A DNA stretch of 8,225 nucleotides from assembly GCA_013152695.1 (NCBI GenBank), contig JAADFV010000068.1, positions 1-8,225 on the forward strand, given 5' to 3'. Made by a program: the position numbers and the translations under genes. How positions within the stretch are numbered: the stretch's first letter is position 1; every line of letters starts with the position of its first letter. Shown piece by piece: positions 1-6,757 of the stretch. The stretch comes from Chloroflexota bacterium (GTDB taxonomy: Bacteria > Chloroflexota > Anaerolineae > J102). The notes beneath the pieces were generated by a model. The model was not told the origin of the DNA, did no database searches, and saw nothing but the letters and a program-made list of their open reading frames with translations.

Positions 1-98
1 GCGGCGGTCTCATCGGCTTGGGATTGCTCCGGCCTGAGGAGCGCACATGGTTGCACAATCTCTGGGCACAGCTGTCCTGGCAGGGGAGGCAGGGATGA
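1..98 (+). CDS. C-terminal end of a probable membrane protein (partial; possibly Wzx-type flippase)
   Basis: The frame beginning at base 3 is open for 31 codons and stops at TGA 96-98. It reads as a glycine/leucine-rich end of a membrane helix (GGLIGLGLLRPEER) followed by a short amphipathic tail rich in Trp and Gln. Its stop codon overlaps the ATG at 95 of the next gene as ATGA, the usual sign of translational coupling, which is the main reason to believe this frame is coding. In a glycan locus, a membrane protein with a short cytoplasmic tail just upstream of a glycosyltransferase could be an oligosaccharide flippase (Wzx/MATE-like) or another integral membrane protein. That assignment is inference from position only, since no diagnostic motif lies in the visible part. 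Confidence 0.55.
   Translation, partial: GGLIGLGLLRPEERTWLHNLWAQLSWQGRQG
82..89 (+). promoter_or_regulatory. Ribosome binding site choosing the ATG at 95
   Basis: AGGGGAGG ends five bases before ATG 95, an ideal Shine-Dalgarno distance. The earlier in-frame ATG at 47 has no such sequence and would create a 52-base overlap with the upstream gene. This site therefore favours the start at 95. Confidence 0.7.
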
Positions 99-1033
99 GG
101 GAAGAGCCCGATGTCAGCATCGTCATTGTAAGCTGGAATGTTCGTGCTTTGCTGTTGCGCTGTTTGGCAGCTTTGCCGACGGCGAGTAGGTCATACAGCA
201 TGGAAGTCATTGTGGTGGATAATGCCTCGGATGACGGAAGTGTGGCGGAAGTACGGAAACAGTTTCCTGAGGTGAGGGTGTTGGCTCTGACAGACAATGT
301 GTTGTACACGGCAGCAGCCAATGAAGGCATAAAACGAGCGAAGGGGCGGCATCTGTTGCTCCTTAACCCTGACACTGTACCGCATCCAGGCAGTATCGCT
401 GCACTCATACACTATGCCGACAGCCATCCTCAGACAGGGTTACTGGGGCCACGACTGCTGGACGAGAAGGGTAATGACGATCTACGGACAGGTCGCCATT
501 ACCCTACACCCTGGTCCGAGTTCTGCGATTGGTCGGGGTTGAGCCGGCATTTTCCTAACAGGCCCTGGTTCACAGCGAATCTACGTCCAGACTATCCTCG
601 TGACCAAACAGCCTCAGTCCCCCTCCTTTCAGGGGCATGCCTGTTGCTTTCAGAGCACCTTCCTCCCCGGTTAAGGTGCTTGAATTCCTTTTTTCCCATG
701 TATGGCGAGGATGTCGATCTTTGTTGCCGGGTGCAGGAGGTCGGCTTCGACACGGTACTGGTGGCAGAGGCTGTAGTGACACACATGGGAGGAGGCAGTA
801 GTCGCCAGTGTGCTACTCGGGCGGCAGTGATGGCCGTCGATGGCGTTCAGCGGTATTTTCGCCTGTGGCAGGGGCGACGTGTGGCCCTGTGGCATCGTCT
901 CGCCATGGCGGCGGTGGCTACGCTGAAGATAAGTGCTTTTTCACTACGGTTTGGCGAGAGGCAGCGAGCGGTTCAGCAATGGCGCCTGTACACCGCAATT
1001 TTTCGTTGGGCGCTGGGTCAACGAGAACGGTAA
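95..1033 (+). CDS. Family 2 glycosyltransferase, rhamnosyltransferase (WbbL-like) type
   Basis: This 312-residue protein has the order of motifs of a GT-A fold family 2 transferase. There is an N-terminal strand-loop VSIVIVSWN (residues 7-15), the nucleotide-binding acid in VVDNASDDGS (40-49), NPDT (91-94) in place of the metal-binding DXD, an acceptor-loop GACLLL (180-185), and MYGEDVDLCCRV (202-213) carrying the presumed catalytic acid. HMGGGSS (230-236) matches the conserved His-x-Gly-Gly-x-Ser seen in dTDP-rhamnosyl and related transferases. It should act at the inner face of the membrane, adding one sugar to a lipid-linked glycan. The donor cannot be read from sequence; rhamnose is the family's common substrate, not a demonstrated one here. 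No membrane helix is evident, although the C-terminal 50 residues are basic and amphipathic. I chose ATG 95 over ATG 47 because of the strong ribosome binding site and the ATGA overlap with the gene before it. Confidence 0.93.
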   Translation: MREEPDVSIVIVSWNVRALLLRCLAALPTASRSYSMEVIVVDNASDDGSVAEVRKQFPEVRVLALTDNVLYTAAANEGIKRAKGRHLLLLNPDTVPHPGSIAALIHYADSHPQTGLLGPRLLDEKGNDDLRTGRHYPTPWSEFCDWSGLSRHFPNRPWFTANLRPDYPRDQTASVPLLSGACLLLSEHLPPRLRCLNSFFPMYGEDVDLCCRVQEVGFDTVLVAEAVVTHMGGGSSRQCATRAAVMAVDGVQRYFRLWQGRRVALWHRLAMAAVATLKISAFSLRFGERQRAVQQWRLYTAIFRWALGQRER

Positions 1034-1054
1034 AGTTTTCATTTCTTACCTCCT

Positions 1055-1076
1055 AGCATTGCTTATAAGCAACGCT
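1055..1076 (+). repeat. 22-bp near-perfect palindrome between the two glycosyltransferase genes
   Basis: The core TTGCTTATAAGCAA (1059-1072) is a perfect 14-bp palindrome. Three further pairs match outside one mismatched pair (1058/1073), giving 22 bp in total. It is not followed by a T tract, so a terminator is unlikely. It overlaps the -35-like element of the promoter candidate before the next gene, so an operator for a dimeric regulator is the simplest reading. That function is inference. Confidence 0.5.
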
Positions 1077-1087
1077 TGCGTTAGAAT
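1059..1087 (+). promoter_or_regulatory. Candidate promoter for the second glycosyltransferase, possibly giving a leaderless mRNA
   Basis: TTGCTT (1059-1064) and TAGAAT (1082-1087) are separated by 17 bases. The -10 matches the sigma70 consensus at 5 of 6 positions, the -35 at only 3 of 6. Transcription would begin near 1094, directly before ATG 1097, which has no Shine-Dalgarno sequence. The proposal rests on sequence pattern alone. Confidence 0.35.
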
Positions 1088-1096
1088 TGCAGTGCT

Positions 1097-2167
1097 ATGT
1101 CTGTTGGGGGCATCGCCCTCAGCGCACTCGATTCTCTCCATCAGCCATCTATGATTCCTTCCCCTGCTAAAAACGAAATAAACTATGCGTATGAGGGACT
1201 ACGAGCAAGTGTGATTGTCCCTGCCTATAATGCCGAACGATTCTTACCCCGATGCCTGGCAGCTTTGCATGCTCAAACTCTTCCTGCCACAGATTACGAA
1301 ATCGTAGTCGTGGACGATGGTAGCAGCGATAACACTGCTCAATTAGCCAAAGAGGGGGGTGTACGGGTGGTGCGGGGTGAGCATGCAGGAGCGGCGGCAG
1401 CGCGTAATGCTGGTGTCGCCGCCGCGCTAGCCCCAATTGTGGTCTTCACCGATGCTGACTGCGAGCCAGCCCCTGATTTTTTGCAGCATTTGCTTACTCC
1501 CCTCGACCATCCTAAGGTCAGTGGGGCGCGTGGCGTGTATCGCAGCCGGCAAAAAGGAATTGTTGCTCGTTTTGTGCAGCTAGAATACGAGGAACGTTAC
1601 AGTCGTATTGCGCACATTGCCGAGGAGCAAGGAACAGTGAATGCCTTAGATACATCATATTGCTGCTACCGGCGAGATGATTTTCTGGCTGCCGGTGGCT
1701 TCGATACTCGTTTTGCCAGTGCTGCTGGCGAAGATCATGAGCTATCCTATCGCATGGCCGAGGCCGGACACGTATTTCGCTTTGTTCCGGAAGCGGTCGT
1801 GTATCATTGGCACATGGATTCTGTGTGGGACTATGCCCGACGTAAGTTTCGCATCGGTTATTGGAAAGCTTTTCTAGCGCGTCAGCACCCAGGCTATCTA
1901 CTCAAAGATTCTCACATGACCCAGAGCCTGAAAATCCAAATAGCTTTGGCCGGATTATTGTGGCTGAGTCTGTTTCTTTGGATTTTCTGGCCACCGGCAG
2001 GATGGCTGGTATTGGTATTGGCCATGCTATTCGTGGTGAGTGCAGTGCCTTTTTTGCTGCTGGCAAGGCGGCATGATCCACCTGTCATGGTTGTAGCTTT
2101 GCCATTGTTGCTTGTACGAGCCACAGCCGCAGGACTCGGATTCTGCTGGGGGTTAGTCCATCGTTAG
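1097..2167 (+). CDS. Family 2 glycosyltransferase with C-terminal membrane anchor
   Basis: This 356-residue protein has a GT-A catalytic domain at about residues 36-240. It contains ASVIVPAYNAE (37-47), VVDDGSSDNT (71-80), the metal-binding DXD as TDADC (118-122), and GEDHELSYRM (211-220) with the acidic residue expected to be the catalytic base. Three hydrophobic segments follow at about 281-297, 302-322 and 330-350, with basic loops between, so the enzyme is membrane bound with its catalytic domain in the cytoplasm. Such proteins add sugars to polyprenol-linked intermediates or act as processive transferases; three C-terminal helices are fewer than in true synthases, so a single-sugar transferase is more likely. 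The donor and acceptor are unknown. No ribosome binding site precedes ATG 1097. ATG 1151, giving 338 residues, is an alternative start that loses nothing conserved. I kept 1097 because a -10-like box lies at the right distance for a leaderless start. Confidence 0.9.
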   Translation: MSVGGIALSALDSLHQPSMIPSPAKNEINYAYEGLRASVIVPAYNAERFLPRCLAALHAQTLPATDYEIVVVDDGSSDNTAQLAKEGGVRVVRGEHAGAAAARNAGVAAALAPIVVFTDADCEPAPDFLQHLLTPLDHPKVSGARGVYRSRQKGIVARFVQLEYEERYSRIAHIAEEQGTVNALDTSYCCYRRDDFLAAGGFDTRFASAAGEDHELSYRMAEAGHVFRFVPEAVVYHWHMDSVWDYARRKFRIGYWKAFLARQHPGYLLKDSHMTQSLKIQIALAGLLWLSLFLWIFWPPAGWLVLVLAMLFVVSAVPFLLLARRHDPPVMVVALPLLLVRATAAGLGFCWGLVHR

Positions 2168-2179
2168 CCGTCGCCGGCA

Positions 2180-2290
2180 CCGGTTCAAGTGGTTATCTTG
2201 TCTGAATAACGGCAGACAGATCATCAATTTCTCTTGGTTATATTCTGTTTCTCTCGCCAAGATCAGGATGAAATAATGGACTTGAACCGG
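2180..2290 (+). repeat. 11-bp perfect inverted repeat enclosing two smaller hairpins
   Basis: CCGGTTCAAGT at 2180-2190 is exactly complementary to ACTTGAACCGG at 2280-2290. Inside lie two further stems. TGTCTG (2199-2204) pairs with CAGACA (2213-2218), extended by ATC/GAT across one bulged T, and TCTTGG (2232-2237) pairs with CCAAGA (2257-2262). If transcribed from the upstream gene, this would fold as a three-way junction. No target-site duplication flanks the ends, which argues against a recent MITE. The first inner hairpin is followed by a broken T-rich stretch and could be a weak terminator for the upstream operon. The right arm ends seven bases before the -35 of the next promoter, so an operator role is also possible. 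Confidence 0.5.
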
Positions 2291-2297
2291 ATAACGC

Positions 2298-2326
2298 TTG
2301 CCTTCGCACCTACTCTTTGCTACACT
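2298..2326 (+). promoter_or_regulatory. Candidate sigma70-type promoter of the antiterminator-led operon
   Basis: TTGCCT (2298-2303) and TACACT (2321-2326) are 17 bases apart, each matching the consensus at 4 of 6 positions. A TGC directly before the -10 supplies an extended -10 TGn motif. Transcription would start near 2333 and give a leader of about 220 nt before ATG 2556. It is the best promoter candidate I found in the 388-bp gap. Confidence 0.4.
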
Positions 2327-2332
2327 GTCATC

Positions 2333-2555
2333 AGGCTAATGTTGCCTTCTTTTTGTCGGAAAGAATGGGAGATAGATGATCACACACAAGTGGATCGTCT
2401 ATGACTAACCTCTTTCTCCAAAGAATGTATCTATTTGTTGTAGCCGTTGCTCCGAATAGATGCTCCATCATTCTCATGGAATCCTGGTGGCAGACGACAC
2501 CAGGAAGGCGGAGCTTACGCCTTGTTCAAACTACGCTCTCACTCCTACCAGCATC
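2333..2555 (+). promoter_or_regulatory. Structured 5' leader with five successive hairpins upstream of the NusG paralog
   Basis: Reading by eye gives five stems in series. The first is CCTTCTTTT with GGAAAGAATGG (2345-2368, one bulge). The second is ATAGATGATC with GATCGTCTAT (2372-2402, ten pairs with one U-G), which continues as CAC/GTG after a bulged A and closes on an ACAA loop. The third is GTATCTATTTG with CGAATAGATGC (2427-2463, eleven pairs with two U-G). The fourth and fifth are the tandem stems at 2482-2523. None has a proper U tract, so they are not simple terminators. NusG paralogs of the RfaH and LoaP kind are recruited by DNA or RNA elements in leaders of the operons they control, so a self-loading site for the downstream antiterminator is a reasonable inference. 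No known riboswitch class was recognised. Confidence 0.45.
2482..2523 (+). promoter_or_regulatory. Tandem GC-rich hairpins just before the NusG paralog, with an ops-like sequence
   Basis: TCCTGGTG (2482-2489) pairs perfectly with CACCAGGA (2498-2505) around an 8-nt loop. Immediately after it, AGGCG (2506-2510) pairs with CGCCT (2518-2522) around GAGCTTA, with an A-T pair available to extend it. The second stem contains GGCGGAGC, which resembles the RfaH recruitment element ops (GGCGGTAGCGT) apart from one missing T and a changed end. The resemblance is short and could be chance. Confidence 0.4.
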
Positions 2556-3137
2556 ATGAATGAACAAAACTCACCCGCCTTATGGTATGTGGTACACACC
2601 AAGACAAATAAGGAATTATTAGCAGCCGACAGGTTGGAGCAACTGTTGCATCTCCATGTCTTTTTACCAGAGGTGCTGCAGAAGTACCGTGGTAAGATCC
2701 AACCTCGTCCCCTGTTCCCTAACTACCTTTTTGTCCAGGCTGACTTACAGCATTTACATGTGTCAGCCATCAATCATACCCCCGGGGTACTGCGTTTGGT
2801 CTCGGCAGAAGGCATGCCTCTGCCTTTGCGGGAGGATGTTATCACTCACCTCCAGGCGGAAGTTGCGAATTTGAACGCACGGGGTGGGTGGATGCCGCAC
2901 ATGTACAAACCCGGCGAAGAAGTAAGACTCCGGGAGGGCCCGTTGCAGGGATTACATGCGATTTTTGTCAAACATTTGCCTGCCAAGGAGCGCGTGCTGG
3001 TTTTGTTGAGCTTTTTAGGACAGCAGAATGAGGTAGAGGTAGATTTGTCCGCGATTGAGCGAACCAGCCAGCTTCGGCGCCGTGGTCGTACTTCGCGTGG
3101 ACACGGTCGGCCCATTCGCCGAAGACCCAGGCAATAG
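2556..3137 (+). CDS. NusG-family transcription antiterminator paralog (RfaH/LoaP/UpxY-like)
   Basis: This 193-residue protein has an NGN domain at about residues 8-105: ALWYVVHTKTNKE (8-20), LFPNYLFV (53-60, the family's FPxYlFv signature) and TPGVLRLV (75-82). A KOW-type C-terminal domain follows, with KPGEEVRLREGPLQGL (118-133) and a strand-rich stretch to about 170. NusG paralogs bind elongating RNA polymerase at the beta' clamp and suppress pausing and termination. Specialised copies control long polysaccharide operons and often head them, as here. An unusual feature is the C-terminal tail (171-193), with ten arginines in 23 residues, absent from ordinary NusG. I chose ATG 2556 over the in-frame ATG 2460. 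The extra 32 residues look unlike protein, precede the NGN domain, and lie over hairpin-forming leader sequence. No ribosome binding site is obvious at either start. It is not the housekeeping NusG, which sits with secE and ribosomal protein genes. Confidence 0.9.
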   Translation: MNEQNSPALWYVVHTKTNKELLAADRLEQLLHLHVFLPEVLQKYRGKIQPRPLFPNYLFVQADLQHLHVSAINHTPGVLRLVSAEGMPLPLREDVITHLQAEVANLNARGGWMPHMYKPGEEVRLREGPLQGLHAIFVKHLPAKERVLVLLSFLGQQNEVEVDLSAIERTSQLRRRGRTSRGHGRPIRRRPRQ

Positions 3138-3175
3138 AATCAGTGGTTTTATGCACCAGCAAGCCTCAAAAATAA

Positions 3176-3203
3176 TCGACAATTACATTGAAAGTAGGAT
3201 AAT
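3176..3203 (+). promoter_or_regulatory. Strong promoter-like sequence abutting the start of the fusion gene
   Basis: TCGACA (3176-3181) and GATAAT (3198-3203) each match the sigma70 consensus at 5 of 6 positions, with a 16-base spacer. The predicted start near 3210 falls two bases before ATG 3212, so the transcript would be leaderless or nearly so. Only a weak, distant TAGGA could serve as a ribosome binding site. It would give the sugar genes an internal promoter independent of the antiterminator leader. Confidence 0.45.
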
Positions 3204-3211
3204 CTACGACG

Positions 3212-4354
3212 ATGCCTAAAAAAGTCTTTGTCAGCGGCTGTTTTGATCTTTTGCACAGCGGCCATGTTGAATTCTTTCAGAGTGCGGCAGCCTATGGCGA
3301 CGAGCTGTATGTTGCTCTGGGTTCGGATAAGACGGTGTACGATTTGAAGGGTCGTCCCCCTATCAACACCGAAGAAGAGCGACGGTTTATGGTGCAGAAC
3401 GTCGCCTGCGTCCATAAGGCTTTTGTCTCCCAGGGCTCCGGTTATCTGGATTTTGAGCCTGAATTACGAGCCATTCACCCCGATGTATTCGTTGTCAATG
3501 AAGATGGCAACACCCCAGACAAGCGAAAATTGGTGGAAAGCCTGGGTATCGAATACGTGGTGCTCAAACGTACACCTCACAGCGGTTTAAAGCCTCGTTC
3601 CACGACCGAACTACGTTCCATCGACTGCCTGCCATATCGTATCGATCTTGCTGGTGGCTGGCTCGACCAGCCTTTTGTTTCCAAACATCATCCTGGTTCG
3701 GTAATCACACTTTCCATCGAGCCAACGATTGAGTTCAACGAACGCAGCGGCATGGCCACCAGTACCCGCCGAACTGCTATGAAACTCTGGGGAAATCGTT
3801 TACCCATCGACGATCCCCACAAATTGGCCTACATCCTCTTTTGCTGTGATAATCCGCCTGGGACAACGGAGATTTCGGGGGCACAGGATACTATCGGTCT
3901 GATTTTTTCCGGCCTGGCCCGTTCTGATTATGACGGTCAATATTGGCCCCATCATATTGAGCACTTGCCCGACGAGGACGCCCTCCGTTTTGTAGAAAAC
4001 TTGATTGTCTTGATCCCTTTGGGGCCTCGTGAGGATGGCTATAACGTGCTCAGCAAGACCTATATCACTTCACAACGTGCGCAGGCCCTGGCAGAAGCGA
4101 CCGATGATTGCTGGCAGGCAATTCTCGAAAGGGATGCGGTGCGTTTTGGTGCGGCCGTGCGGCGCTCTTTCGAGGCTCAGGTCGCTATGTTTCCTCATAT
4201 GGTGTCAGCAACGATCATGGAGTTGATCGAACAGTATCGAGATCTTGCCCTCGGCTACAAAATATCTGGTGCCGGTGGTGGTGGCTATCTAATTTTGGTC
4301 GCGGATCGGGAAATTGAAAATGGCATCCATATTGTTGCCCGGCGTACACTTTAG
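3212..4354 (+). CDS. Fused cytidylyltransferase-like / GHMP-kinase-like protein
   Basis: This 380-residue protein joins two enzyme folds. Residues 1-136 form a nucleotidyltransferase of the TagD/HldE-C type, with GCFDLLHSGH (9-18, containing the HxGH nucleotide-binding motif) and RSTTELR (129-135), matching the STTxLR end motif. Residues 138-380 resemble a GHMP kinase such as HddA or fucokinase. PYRIDLAGGWLD (141-152) is motif 1, SGAQDTIG (222-229) matches the QDxxG-like region of sugar kinases, and SGAGGGGY (352-359) is motif 3. The glycine/serine-rich ATP loop (motif 2, GLGSS) is not recognisable, and the nearest stretch is PPGTTEISG (215-223). By analogy with HldE and bacterial FKP, it may phosphorylate a sugar and then load a nucleotide on it, but the kinase half may be altered or dead. 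The nucleotide (CTP, ATP or other) and sugar are not readable. It is followed 18 bases later by the Fcl-like gene, suggesting one pathway. Confidence 0.85.
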   Translation: MPKKVFVSGCFDLLHSGHVEFFQSAAAYGDELYVALGSDKTVYDLKGRPPINTEEERRFMVQNVACVHKAFVSQGSGYLDFEPELRAIHPDVFVVNEDGNTPDKRKLVESLGIEYVVLKRTPHSGLKPRSTTELRSIDCLPYRIDLAGGWLDQPFVSKHHPGSVITLSIEPTIEFNERSGMATSTRRTAMKLWGNRLPIDDPHKLAYILFCCDNPPGTTEISGAQDTIGLIFSGLARSDYDGQYWPHHIEHLPDEDALRFVENLIVLIPLGPREDGYNVLSKTYITSQRAQALAEATDDCWQAILERDAVRFGAAVRRSFEAQVAMFPHMVSATIMELIEQYRDLALGYKISGAGGGGYLILVADREIENGIHIVARRTL

Positions 4355-5404
<1,050 letters not shown>

Positions 5405-5458
5405 ACGCCAGATATGATTCTTCTTTGCCCGCTTGTTCTTAGCTCCCACCTCAGTGTG

Positions 5459-6091
5459 ATGGCTTATCGTACCGTAGGCAAGCGTCTTCTTGATGTTATC
5501 CTTTCTTTGCTTGCTCTGCTTTTGCTATCTCCCCTGCTGGCAATTCTTGCCCTATGGGTGCGAATCAAACTGGGCTCTCCCATCTTTTTTCGACAACAGC
5601 GCCCTGGTTTGCATGGCAAGCCCTTCATGCTTTATAAATTCCGCACGATGACCGATGCCCGGAATGAGCAAGGCGACCTTCTCCCCGATGCTGAACGCCT
5701 AACGACGTTGGGCCGTTTTCTGCGTAGTTCCAGCCTGGATGAACTCCCTGAGCTGTGGAATGTGCTCAAAGGGGAAATGAGCCTGGTAGGGCCACGGCCA
5801 CTGTTGATGAAATATCTTCCCCGCTACACGACAGAACAGGCCCGTCGGCACGAAGTCCGGCCCGGGATCACGGGTTGGGCCCAAGTCAATGGGCGTAACG
5901 CCCTCACATGGGAGGAAAAGTTCGCCTTAGATGTGTGGTATGTGGATCATTTGTCCTGCTGGTTGGATGGGAAGATCATTGCTCTTACTGTGTGGAAAAT
6001 TTTTAAGCGGGAAGGGATCAATCAGCCGGGGCAGGCAACGGCAGCTGAGTTTATGGGCAATGTCGAATCTGAATCGTTGAGGTCTTCCTGA
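5459..6091 (+). CDS. pglC: PglC-like phosphoglycosyl transferase (bacterial sugar transferase)
   Basis: This 210-residue monotopic phosphoglycosyl transferase moves a phospho-sugar from UDP-sugar to undecaprenyl phosphate at the inner membrane face, the first membrane step of glycan assembly. The N-terminus [18 protein letters not shown] (8-25) is the re-entrant helix, with the Ser24-Pro25 kink. FRQQRPG (44-50), YKFRTM (59-64), the catalytic Asp94-Glu95 in [18 protein letters not shown] (91-108), VGPRPLL (110-116) and [16 protein letters not shown] (134-149) follow in family order. Its small size, without the extra four-helix domain of WcaJ/WbaP, matches PglC, whose donor is UDP-N,N'-diacetylbacillosamine. 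The pglD, pglE and pglF homologs downstream make that donor likely here. ATG 5414 would add 15 residues; I prefer 5459 because family members begin a few residues before the KR-(I/L)-(F/L)-D helix start. Neither start has a clear ribosome binding site. Confidence 0.9.
   Translation: MAYRTVGKRLLDVILSLLALLLLSPLLAILALWVRIKLGSPIFFRQQRPGLHGKPFMLYKFRTMTDARNEQGDLLPDAERLTTLGRFLRSSSLDELPELWNVLKGEMSLVGPRPLLMKYLPRYTTEQARRHEVRPGITGWAQVNGRNALTWEEKFALDVWYVDHLSCWLDGKIIALTVWKIFKREGINQPGQATAAEFMGNVESESLRSS
6079..6083 (+). promoter_or_regulatory. Ribosome binding site of the pglD homolog
   Basis: GAGGT, inside the last codons of pglC, ends eight bases before ATG 6092. The pglC stop TGA (6089-6091) directly adjoins that ATG, so reinitiation by terminating ribosomes is also likely. 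Confidence 0.5.
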
Positions 6092-6757
6092 ATGCGGGTT
6101 GTGCTCGTTGGCGCTGGCGGTCATGCACAAGTTGTCGCAGATATCCTTTTGCGTATGCGCGAAGCGGGCATCGATTTGACGCCAATCGGCTATGTTGACG
6201 ATGATCCTGCTTTAGGCAACCATATGCGGTTGGGATTGCCTGTTTTGGGCAAGATTGCAGATTTGTCGCGGATTGAGCATGATGCCATCATTGTTGCTAT
6301 CGGCAAGAATGATACCCGTCGACGACTCTTTTTGGCATTTCAAGCCCAGGGTGAGCGATTTGTGACAGCCTGTCATCCTCGCGCAGTCATTGCCCCTGAT
6401 GTGAAGGTTGGGCCCGGCAGCATGATTTGTGCCGGTGCCATCGTCAATACCGGCAGTATCATTGGTGCGAACGTCATTTTGAATACGGGGAGTACTGTCG
6501 ATCACCACAACATCATTGCTGACCACGTGCATATTGCCCCGGGAGTTCATCTGGGAGGTGAAGTACGTGTCGGCGAAGGGGCTTTGCTTGGCATCGGAAC
6601 CACAGTCATGCCGCGCCATCAGGTCGGGCAGTGGAGTACGGTCGGGGCAGGGGCTTTAGTGCATAGTGATTTACCAGATAATGTCATAGCTGTGGGAATA
6701 CCGGCAAGGGTCATACGTCATATTCCCGAAAACGAAGGACTTGGTTGTAGTGCATAA
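6092..6757 (+). CDS. pglD: PglD/NeuD-like sugar O/N-acetyltransferase (UDP-bacillosamine N-acetyltransferase)
   Basis: This 221-residue protein has an N-terminal Rossmann-like sugar-nucleotide domain beginning VVLVGAGGHAQVVADIL (3-19), with YVDDDP (34-39). A left-handed beta-helix of hexapeptide repeats follows from about residue 95 to 208 and forms the acetyl-CoA-binding trimer face. His138 in NTGSTVDHHN (131-140) aligns with the catalytic His125 of Campylobacter PglD. The residue after it is His where PglD has Glu, a variation I believe also occurs in NeuD-type relatives. VGIPARVI (201-208) is the usual end of the helix. PglD acetylates the C4 amine of UDP-4-amino-4,6-dideoxy-GlcNAc to give UDP-N,N'-diacetylbacillosamine. 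The placement between pglC and pglE homologs makes that reaction more likely than sialic-acid O-acetylation (NeuD). It follows pglC with no gap and overlaps pglE by eight bases. Confidence 0.9.
   Translation: MRVVLVGAGGHAQVVADILLRMREAGIDLTPIGYVDDDPALGNHMRLGLPVLGKIADLSRIEHDAIIVAIGKNDTRRRLFLAFQAQGERFVTACHPRAVIAPDVKVGPGSMICAGAIVNTGSIIGANVILNTGSTVDHHNIIADHVHIAPGVHLGGEVRVGEGALLGIGTTVMPRHQVGQWSTVGAGALVHSDLPDNVIAVGIPARVIRHIPENEGLGCSA
6734..6739 (+). promoter_or_regulatory. Ribosome binding site supporting GTG 6750 as the pglE start
   Basis: GAAGGA ends ten bases before GTG 6750 but only one base before the in-frame TTG at 6741. The distance therefore favours GTG 6750. ATG 6783 lies inside the conserved SPPHM motif and would remove it. 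Confidence 0.5.

Noticed and set aside
47..94. Upstream ATG 47 as start of the first glycosyltransferase
   Set aside because: It lacks a ribosome binding site and would overlap the preceding gene by 52 bases. ATG 95 has AGGGGAGG at ideal distance and an ATGA junction.
2195..2221. Rho-independent terminator after the second glycosyltransferase
   Set aside because: The stem is modest and bulged, and the following bases (CATCAATTTCTCTT) are not a proper T tract. It is described only as part of the inverted-repeat element.
2460..2555. N-terminal extension of the NusG paralog starting at ATG 2460
   Set aside because: The 32 extra residues precede the NGN domain, look unlike a folded or targeting segment, and lie over leader hairpins 2427-2463 and 2482-2523. 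ATG 2556 sits seven residues before the first family-conserved residues.
3138..3211. A small gene in the gap before the fusion protein
   Set aside because: The ATG at 3151 opens only a very short frame with no ribosome binding site. The gap is better explained by the promoter-like sequence.
5414..5458. Upstream ATG 5414 for pglC
   Set aside because: It adds 15 residues before the re-entrant helix that PglC relatives do not have, and it has no ribosome binding site. It remains possible, since no site is clear at 5459 either.
6212..6619. Long open frames on the minus strand, such as this one opposite pglD and others opposite the first glycosyltransferase and pglE
   Set aside because: They lie wholly inside well-supported + strand genes, carry no recognisable motif, and are Cys/His/Arg-rich or low in hydrophobic core in the manner of antisense shadows.
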